Part shown: positions 58,917 to 64,000 of the stretch, piece by piece
Position numbering within the stretch: position 1 is the first letter of the stretch
Layout of the letters: each line of letters starts with the position of its first letter
Assembly (NCBI RefSeq): GCF_040654195.1
Contig: NZ_JBFAHM010000019.1
Span: forward strand, 1 to 64,000
Length of the DNA stretch: 64,000 nucleotides
DNA from: Hamadaea sp013361475
Lineage (GTDB): Bacteria > Actinomycetota > Actinomycetes > Mycobacteriales > Micromonosporaceae
Reading direction: 5' to 3'
Notes under the pieces: generated by a model
Databases searched by the model: none
Told to the model about the DNA's origin: nothing
The model's input: only the letters and a program-made list of their open reading frames with translations
Position numbers and translations under genes: made by a program

Positions 58917-61022
58917 GTGACCGAAGGCCTGGCAGCTCCGGACCCGTTCGACGCATCCGAACCGCCCGTGCTCAGCGGCGTACGCGGAGTCGTGACCTTG
59001 GTTGAGGGGACCACGTTCTGCATCAGCGAAGCGACCGGCGACATCGTCGGCAACGGCCTGCAAGGGCTCTACTTCCGCGACGCCCGGATCTTGTCGAGGT
59101 GGCTATTGCGGCTCGACGGGCAGGCTCCGCAGCCGTTGTCGGTGGTCGACAGCGACGCCTTCACCGCCCGGTTCATCGGCCGCCGTCCCGCCGTGCCGGG
59201 CAAGCACGACAGCACCATGTTGGTGGATCGCCAGCGCTGGCTCGGCCGGGGGATGCGTGAGGTGATCACCCTGACCAACGTCGCGCGGGAGGCCACCGCC
59301 GTCGGCGTCGAGCTGCAGGTGGACACCGACTTCGCCGACCTGTTCGCCGTCAAGGAAGGTCGCCCCGGCGCGCCCTCTCCGCGTACGACTAGATCTGGCA
59401 TGGAGCTGTTCTTCAGCCGGGAGGACGGGTCGCGCGGCCTGTTGGTGCACGCGGCCGGCGAGCCGACGGTGAGCGCCGCGGGCCTGGTGTGGCAGGTGGT
59501 GATCCCGCCGCGGGAGAGCTGGACGGTGGAGCTGATCGCGCAGCCGGTGGTGGCGAACTGCCGGATCGAGCCGCGCTTTCGCGACCTGCCGGCCGAGCAG
59601 GACGAGCCGGGCTGGCGCGACCGCGCCACCGAGCTGCGAGTCGATCATCCGGGGCTGGCTCGGATCCTCCGGCGGACGGTGCATGACCTGGAAGCGCTGC
59701 GCATGATCGACCAGGACGAGCCGCAACGGATCTACGTGGCCGCCGGAGCACCCTGGTTCATGACCCTGTTCGGCCGCGACAGCCTGCTGACCAGCTGGAT
59801 GACCCTGCCGCTCGACCCGACCCTGGCGGTCGGCACGCTGCAGACGCTCGCCGCCCTCCAGGGCACCCAACATGATCCGCGCACCGAGGAGCAGCCCGGG
59901 CGCATCCTGCACGAGATGCGACTCGGGCCGCAGAACGTCGAGACGCTCGGCGGCATGAACTACTACGGCACGGTCGACGCGACGCCGCTGTTCGTCGCGC
60001 TGCTGGGCGAGGTTTGGCGGTGGGGCGCCGCGGAGAGCACGGTCCGCGCGCTGCTCCCGGCGGCCGACGCGGCACTGTCCTGGATGGAGCGGCACGGCGA
60101 CCGGGACGGCGACGGCTTCCTCGAATATCAGCGCGCCACCGATCGCGGCCTGGAGAACCAGGGCTGGAAGGACAGCTGGGACGGCATCAACGACGCCACC
60201 GGCCGGCTCGCCGAGCCGCCGATCGCGCTCGCGGAAGCGCAGGGGTACGCATACGCGGCGTGGCTGGCACGAGCCGAGCTGGCCGAGGCGGTCGGCGAAC
60301 GGGCCACCGCGTCGGCCTGCCGAGCCAAGGCGGAGAAGCTGCAGCAGCTGTTCACCGAGCGGTTCTGGCTGCCCGAGGACGGGTTCTACGCGATCGCCCT
60401 GGACGGGCACAAACGCCCGGTCGACTCGATCACCAGCAACCCGGCGCACTGCCTGTGGAGCGGCATCGTGCCGGACGAGCACGCCGAACGCATCGTGTCC
60501 GGCCTGGCCGAGCTGGACTCCGGTTTCGGGCTGCGGACGCTGTCGGAGCGCATGGGGGCGTACAACCCGATGAGCTATCACAACGGCTCGATCTGGCCGC
60601 ACGACACCGCGATCGCGGTCGCCGGCCTCATGCGGTACGCCCACATCCCGGGCGCCGTCACGCTCGCCCACCGGCTCGCCGACGGCCTCGTCCGGGCTGG
60701 CCAGGCGTTCGGCGGACGGCTGCCGGAGTTGTTCTGCGGGTTCTCCGCCGACGCCTTCAGCCCGCCGATCCCCTACCCGACCTCGTGCTCGCCGCAGGCG
60801 TGGGCGAGTGCGGCTCCCCTGCTGCTGGTGCGCTCGTTCCTCGGCCTGGACCCGGACGTGCCGAATCGGCGGCTGCGCCTGGCCCCGGCGTTGCCGCCGT
60901 CTTGGGGCCGGGTCAGCCTGGGGCGGTTGCGCCTCGGCGACTACAACCTACGAGTGGGCGCTTCGGCGAGCGGAGCGCACATCAGCGGACTGCCTCGCGA
61001 GTGGACGGTGGTCCGGTCGTGA
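58917..61022 (+). CDS. Amylo-alpha-1,6-glucosidase (glycogen debranching-type)
   Basis: 701 residues from the GTG at 58917. It has an N-terminal GDE_N_bis domain (GVVTLVEGTTFCISEATGDI, VVDSDAFTARFIGRRP) and a C-terminal (alpha/alpha)6-barrel GDE_C domain with LFGRDSLLTSWMTL and the catalytic region GYAYAAWLARAELAEA; LENQGWKDSWDGI precedes it. It cleaves alpha-1,6 or related glucosyl linkages from glycogen or trehalose-type substrates. The divergent GT4 gene and a GT4 gene 1 kb downstream suggest a glycan or glycogen locus. Confidence 0.9.
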   Translation: MTEGLAAPDPFDASEPPVLSGVRGVVTLVEGTTFCISEATGDIVGNGLQGLYFRDARILSRWLLRLDGQAPQPLSVVDSDAFTARFIGRRPAVPGKHDSTMLVDRQRWLGRGMREVITLTNVAREATAVGVELQVDTDFADLFAVKEGRPGAPSPRTTRSGMELFFSREDGSRGLLVHAAGEPTVSAAGLVWQVVIPPRESWTVELIAQPVVANCRIEPRFRDLPAEQDEPGWRDRATELRVDHPGLARILRRTVHDLEALRMIDQDEPQRIYVAAGAPWFMTLFGRDSLLTSWMTLPLDPTLAVGTLQTLAALQGTQHDPRTEEQPGRILHEMRLGPQNVETLGGMNYYGTVDATPLFVALLGEVWRWGAAESTVRALLPAADAALSWMERHGDRDGDGFLEYQRATDRGLENQGWKDSWDGINDATGRLAEPPIALAEAQGYAYAAWLARAELAEAVGERATASACRAKAEKLQQLFTERFWLPEDGFYAIALDGHKRPVDSITSNPAHCLWSGIVPDEHAERIVSGLAELDSGFGLRTLSERMGAYNPMSYHNGSIWPHDTAIAVAGLMRYAHIPGAVTLAHRLADGLVRAGQAFGGRLPELFCGFSADAFSPPIPYPTSCSPQAWASAAPLLLVRSFLGLDPDVPNRRLRLAPALPPSWGRVSLGRLRLGDYNLRVGASASGAHISGLPREWTVVRS

Positions 61023-61024
61023 GG

Positions 61025-61351
61025 TCAGCGCGTCTGCGGTGACAGCATCGTCGCGACTCCGGTGACCTCCAGCACCCGGGCCACCCAGTGCCGCGCGCCC
61101 CGGACCGACAGCTGCAGTCCGGCTTGCCGGGCCGACCGGTACGCCTCGACGAGCGCGCGTACGCCGGTGGAGTCGATGAACGTGACGCCGGCCAGGTCGA
61201 TGACGACATCGCGTCGTTCCTCGGTCGCCGAGTGCAGTTCGTCGGCCAGTTGGGCGACGGTGGTCAGGTCGACGTCACCCCGGACGATCACCGCGGTGGC
61301 GTCCGGTTCCGACTTTCGTTCTACCGCGAAATCCAGGTCATCCATACGCAT
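61025..61351 (-). CDS. STAS-domain anti-sigma factor antagonist
   Basis: 108 residues, single STAS domain: ATAVIVRGDVDLTTVAQLADELH and VVIDLAGVTFIDSTGVRALVEAYRSA, with a phosphorylatable Ser/Thr in the FIDSTG loop (SpoIIAA/RsbV type). It would release a SigB/F-type sigma factor from its anti-sigma kinase when dephosphorylated. It converges on the debranching enzyme gene (2-bp gap) and belongs to the partner-switching set here. Confidence 0.9.
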   Translation of the reverse strand: MRMDDLDFAVERKSEPDATAVIVRGDVDLTTVAQLADELHSATEERRDVVIDLAGVTFIDSTGVRALVEAYRSARQAGLQLSVRGARHWVARVLEVTGVATMLSPQTR

Positions 61352-61379
61352 CGCCGCAATCGGCGCACATCCGTTTCTT

Positions 61380-61784
61380 CTAGAGGCGCATAGTCTCGAC
61401 CGAACTTACCCGCTTGCGCCGGGAAGCGGGAGCCGGAACCGCCGGAACCGCACGAACCGCAGTGCCGTATGCGCAGATCTCGTTCCAGACCTCGGTGACC
61501 TGCCGGTGGTCCATCCGCATCGCGATCACGGCGTTCGCCCCGATCTGGCGGGCGTGGTACGCCATCATCTCGATCGCCTCCTCCCGGCATCGCCGCATGA
61601 GGTCCATACGTTCGGTGTTGGAGACCCCTTGCCCATCCGCCAGCGATCGCATGCCTTCCAGGTACGGGCTGATCGAATGCGGGGATACCCCGACGACGGC
61701 GCCCAGAATCGTCTCGACCTCGTATCCGGCGATCCACTCGGTCGTCACGACGACGATCCCGGATCGCATCCCAGCCACTTCCAT
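61380..61784 (-). CDS. YbjQ (UPF0145) family protein
   Basis: 134 residues from the ATG at 61784. Family features VVTTEWIAGYEVETILGAVVGVSP and the pentamer-forming ARQIGANAVIAMRMDHRQV block are present. YbjQ proteins form pentameric rings, perhaps metal-binding; role unknown. It is followed by the STAS gene on the same strand at 29 bp, so probably co-transcribed. 61785-62022 upstream holds no gene. Confidence 0.88.
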   Translation of the reverse strand: MEVAGMRSGIVVVTTEWIAGYEVETILGAVVGVSPHSISPYLEGMRSLADGQGVSNTERMDLMRRCREEAIEMMAYHARQIGANAVIAMRMDHRQVTEVWNEICAYGTAVRAVPAVPAPASRRKRVSSVETMRL

Positions 61785-62022
61785 CGCCAAACCTGCCCAT
61801 CGCCCCGGGGACGCTTACGAACTGCGGAAAAGCACCGCTCTAGGGAAAAACGGCCAATACCCACCGGCGGCTGACGCAAACCGCCCGAGTGAGTGACGCC
61901 CCCGCTACGCGTGCCACCCCGTTCGGGTGACCGTCGTTCGGCGTTTCCAGCGCGACACGCCGTGACAGACATGGGTCCAATTCGCAATAGGGGCAATTTG
62001 CATACCGGCGTTTTACCTGGGT

Positions 62023-63105
62023 ATGGACGCCGTCGTGGAATCGCTCAGCATAGTGATGGTCGCGCCGCCCTATTTCGATCTACCGCCCGCCGGATACGGC
62101 GGGATCGAGGCGGTCGTGGCCGATCTGACGGACGGCCTGATGGCCGCCGGACACAAGGTGACACTGGTCGGCGCGGGGCGGAACGGCACACTCGGGGAAC
62201 TGATCCCCGTCTGGCCGGGCACGCTCGGCGACCGGCTCGGGGATTCGGCGGTCGAGGTGGAGATCGCGCTGATGACCCGCCGGGCCGTGCAGAAACTGAT
62301 CGCCCGCCGGGCGGTCGACGTGGTGCATGACCACACCTTCTCGGGCCCGCTCAACGGGGCGATCTACGCCGACCTCGGCGTACCGGCGCTGACCACGGTG
62401 CACGGTCCGGCCCACGAGCAGAACCGCCGGTTCTACCGGGCACTGGGCACCGACGTGGGGCTGATCTCCATCAGCGGTCAGCAACGGCGGCTCGCGCCCG
62501 AGCTGAACTGGGTCGGCACGGTCTACAACGGACTACGCCCGAACGACTGGCCGTACTCCGAGCGCAAACAGGACTACGCGCTCTTCCTCGGCCGCTATCA
62601 CCCGACCAAGGGCGCGCACCTCGCGATCGAGGCCGCGCACCGGGCCGGCCTGCCGCTCATCATGGCGGGCAAGAAGATGGAGGCCGTCGAGAAGGAGTAC
62701 TTCGAGGAGGTCATCGAGCCGATGCTGGGCCCGGACGACGTCGCCATGGGCGTCGCCGACGCCGCACAGAAGCGGGAACTGCTGGTCAACGCCCGTTGCC
62801 TGCTGTTCCCCATCACCTGGCAGGAGCCGTTCGGCATGGTGATGATCGAGTCCATGGTCTGCGGCACGCCAGTCGTCGCGCTCCGCTCCGGGTCGGTTCC
62901 CGAAGTCGTGGAGCACGGGGTCACCGGCCTCATCTGCGAGGACCCGGACGAACTGCCCGAGGCGTTGCACGACGTGACCCGGATCGACCCGGCCGCCTGC
63001 CGCCGCCGGGTGTCGGAGATGTTCAGCGCCAAGGCGATGGCCCGCGGGTACGCGCAGGTGTACCAGCAGGCGGTGGAGTCGGCCAACCGGCTCGCCCTCG
63101 TCTGA
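62023..63105 (+). CDS. GT4 family glycosyltransferase
   Basis: 360 residues from the ATG at 62023. GT-B fold with the N-terminal VMVAPPYFDLPPAGYGGIEAVVADLTDGLMAAGHKVTL (glycine-rich GYGGIE), HDHTFSGPLNGAIY, and C-terminal EPFGMVMIESMVCGTPVVALRSGSVPEVVEHGVTGLICEDPDEL. It transfers a sugar, likely in exopolysaccharide or glycoconjugate synthesis. It is a single-gene unit with a terminator after it. Confidence 0.93.
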   Translation: MDAVVESLSIVMVAPPYFDLPPAGYGGIEAVVADLTDGLMAAGHKVTLVGAGRNGTLGELIPVWPGTLGDRLGDSAVEVEIALMTRRAVQKLIARRAVDVVHDHTFSGPLNGAIYADLGVPALTTVHGPAHEQNRRFYRALGTDVGLISISGQQRRLAPELNWVGTVYNGLRPNDWPYSERKQDYALFLGRYHPTKGAHLAIEAAHRAGLPLIMAGKKMEAVEKEYFEEVIEPMLGPDDVAMGVADAAQKRELLVNARCLLFPITWQEPFGMVMIESMVCGTPVVALRSGSVPEVVEHGVTGLICEDPDELPEALHDVTRIDPAACRRRVSEMFSAKAMARGYAQVYQQAVESANRLALV

Positions 63106-63120
63106 CGTTCCCTTGATGCA

Positions 63121-63153
63121 CGCGGCCCGCGGAGGTGCACACCGCGGGCCGCG
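63121..63153 (+). terminator. Hairpin after the second glycosyltransferase gene
   Basis: Perfect 12-bp stem CGCGGCCCGCGG (63121-63132) with 63142-63153, a 9-nt loop and TTCTGTGT after it. Confidence 0.75.
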
Positions 63154-63182
63154 TTCTGTGTCGCTGTGGTTGTCCGGTGAAC

Positions 63183-63908
63183 TCAGCAGGTCTGGTCGAT
63201 CGTGAACACGCTGTACGCCTGCCGGATGACCGGGTGGGCCACGTTCCGCACGCGTACGCCGCCCGGGGTCACTCCGCGTTCCACGCCGGCGTGGGCGTGC
63301 CCGTGAACGGCCAGCTGAGTCGGCACCGCGTCGATCGCCTCCGCCAGCAGGTAGGAGCCGAGGAACGGGTAGATCTCCAGCGGTTCGCCCTGCAGCGTGT
63401 CCGGCACGGGTGAATAGTGCGTCAGCGCTACGCGTACGTCGCATTCAAGCGACTCCAGCGCCTTCGTGAGCAAGCTGGCACTGAACTCCGTATGCCGTAC
63501 GAAGTCCTTCATCTCCGGTTCGCCGAACGCCGTCGCGCACCGACCGGCGAAGCCGCCGCCGAAGCCCTTGGCCCCGGCGACGCCCAGCCGTCCGTTCTGG
63601 GTGTCGACGACGGTCGCCTCCCCCTCCAGCACGGTCAGCCCGGCGGCCTGCAGAATCCCGGTGACATCAGTGACCCGGTCGCTGTGGTAGTCGTGGTTGC
63701 CCAGGACCGCCACCACCGGAACGTCCAGCCCGCCAAACTCCTGGGCCACGCACTCGGCCTCCTCCGGCGTACCGTGCCGGGTCAGGTCGCCCGCGAGCAG
63801 CAGGACGTCGGCATGCTCGGCCACATCGTCCAACGCCGGCCGGAACCGGCCGACGACGTCCTTGTCGATGTGTACGTCACCGACCGCTCCAACTCGTACG
63901 CGTCCCAT
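63183..63908 (-). CDS. Metallophosphoesterase
   Basis: 241 residues. Calcineurin-like motifs: GDVHIDK (DxH), GDLTRHG, GNHDYHSD (GNH[DE]), THYSPVPD and VHGHAHAG at the end. It binds two metals and hydrolyses a phosphate ester or diester, substrate unknown. Its ATG overlaps the stop of the upstream gene (TGATG), so they are translated together. Confidence 0.92.
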   Translation of the reverse strand: MGRVRVGAVGDVHIDKDVVGRFRPALDDVAEHADVLLLAGDLTRHGTPEEAECVAQEFGGLDVPVVAVLGNHDYHSDRVTDVTGILQAAGLTVLEGEATVVDTQNGRLGVAGAKGFGGGFAGRCATAFGEPEMKDFVRHTEFSASLLTKALESLECDVRVALTHYSPVPDTLQGEPLEIYPFLGSYLLAEAIDAVPTQLAVHGHAHAGVERGVTPGGVRVRNVAHPVIRQAYSVFTIDQTC

Positions 63909-64000
63909 CAGTGCCGATCCTCACTGGTCGCGCCCGCGACCGGGCGGCCGGTCAGTTCCTCCGACTCCTGCGGCTTGTGCACCCGCGGCACGGTCAGCTC
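63908..64000 (-). CDS. C-terminal end of an unidentified protein (partial)
   Basis: Reading leftward from the right edge, 30 codons end in ATSEDRH and a TGA at 63910-63908, which overlaps the ATG of the metallophosphoesterase gene. Polar and short; no family can be assigned. It is the upstream part of an operon that continues beyond the window. Confidence 0.6.
   Translation of the reverse strand, partial: ELTVPRVHKPQESEELTGRPVAGATSEDRH

Overview
The window is high-GC DNA from an actinobacterium, most likely a filamentous, soil-type member near Micromonosporaceae. Supporting signs are an F420-dependent NADP oxidoreductase, a conservon (Cvn) signalling operon, a SigB/F/G-family sigma factor beside a SpoIIE-type phosphatase, a class F sortase, GH19 chitinase, EttA, a lysine-rich histone-like protein and an actinobacterial RNase P RNA. 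GTG starts, 4-bp start/stop overlaps and several leaderless promoters (TANNNT, 6-7 nt, then RTG) fit as well. The genus call is inference.

Layout. 1-4.5 kb: end of an unidentified gene, a solitary sugar-binding lipoprotein under two LacI-type operators, a small secreted protein, a secreted GH19 chitinase, an epoxide hydrolase with a palindromic operator, and tRNA-Gly(TCC). 4.6-16 kb: DUF1015 protein, aminopeptidase N, a DUF5130/CtaJ-like pair, a surface protein with a class F sortase, HNH endonuclease, MscS channel, MFS transporter, truncated haemoglobin and a secreted beta-propeller protein. 16-25.8 kb: YbjN protein, thioesterase, EttA, PanB, F420-dependent reductase, RNB-domain RNase, a Lys/Ala-rich histone-like protein and two membrane proteins.

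25.9-32.6 kb: the RNase P RNA gene (rnpB) followed by a compact integrated element of about 6.3 kb. A 39-nt imperfect repeat of the rnpB 3' end bounds it at about 32.6 kb. It carries a complete toxin-antitoxin-SecB-like chaperone (TAC) operon, HD and NUDIX hydrolases, a regulator and a tyrosine integrase that are both truncated at the same point, and small membrane or unknown proteins. This is the main accessory region of the window.

32.7-45.5 kb: DUF4259 protein, ECF42-type sigma factor with its DGPF/YCII partner, ADP-ribosylglycohydrolase, a large discoidin/beta-helix secreted enzyme, a divergent LysR/EamA pair, a tyrosine-phosphatase-like protein and a cvnABCD conservon. 45.7-54 kb: a small peptide resembling RiPP precursors, an L7/L12-like membrane protein, HAD hydrolase, lipoprotein, LtrA, O6-alkylguanine-DNA methyltransferase and a xylose-type ABC importer. 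54-64 kb: a SpoIIE-type phosphatase, a SigB-family sigma factor, GT4 glycosyltransferases, a glycogen-debranching-type glucosidase, STAS antagonist, YbjQ protein and a metallophosphoesterase. The phosphatase, sigma factor and STAS protein suggest partner-switching stress control next to glycan metabolism.

Several families of long intergenic palindromes (arms 11-33 bp, usually starting with TGATCA or GGATCAGGG) are scattered through the window. One family has four copies. They occur between divergent, convergent and co-directional genes alike, so they are not simply terminators.
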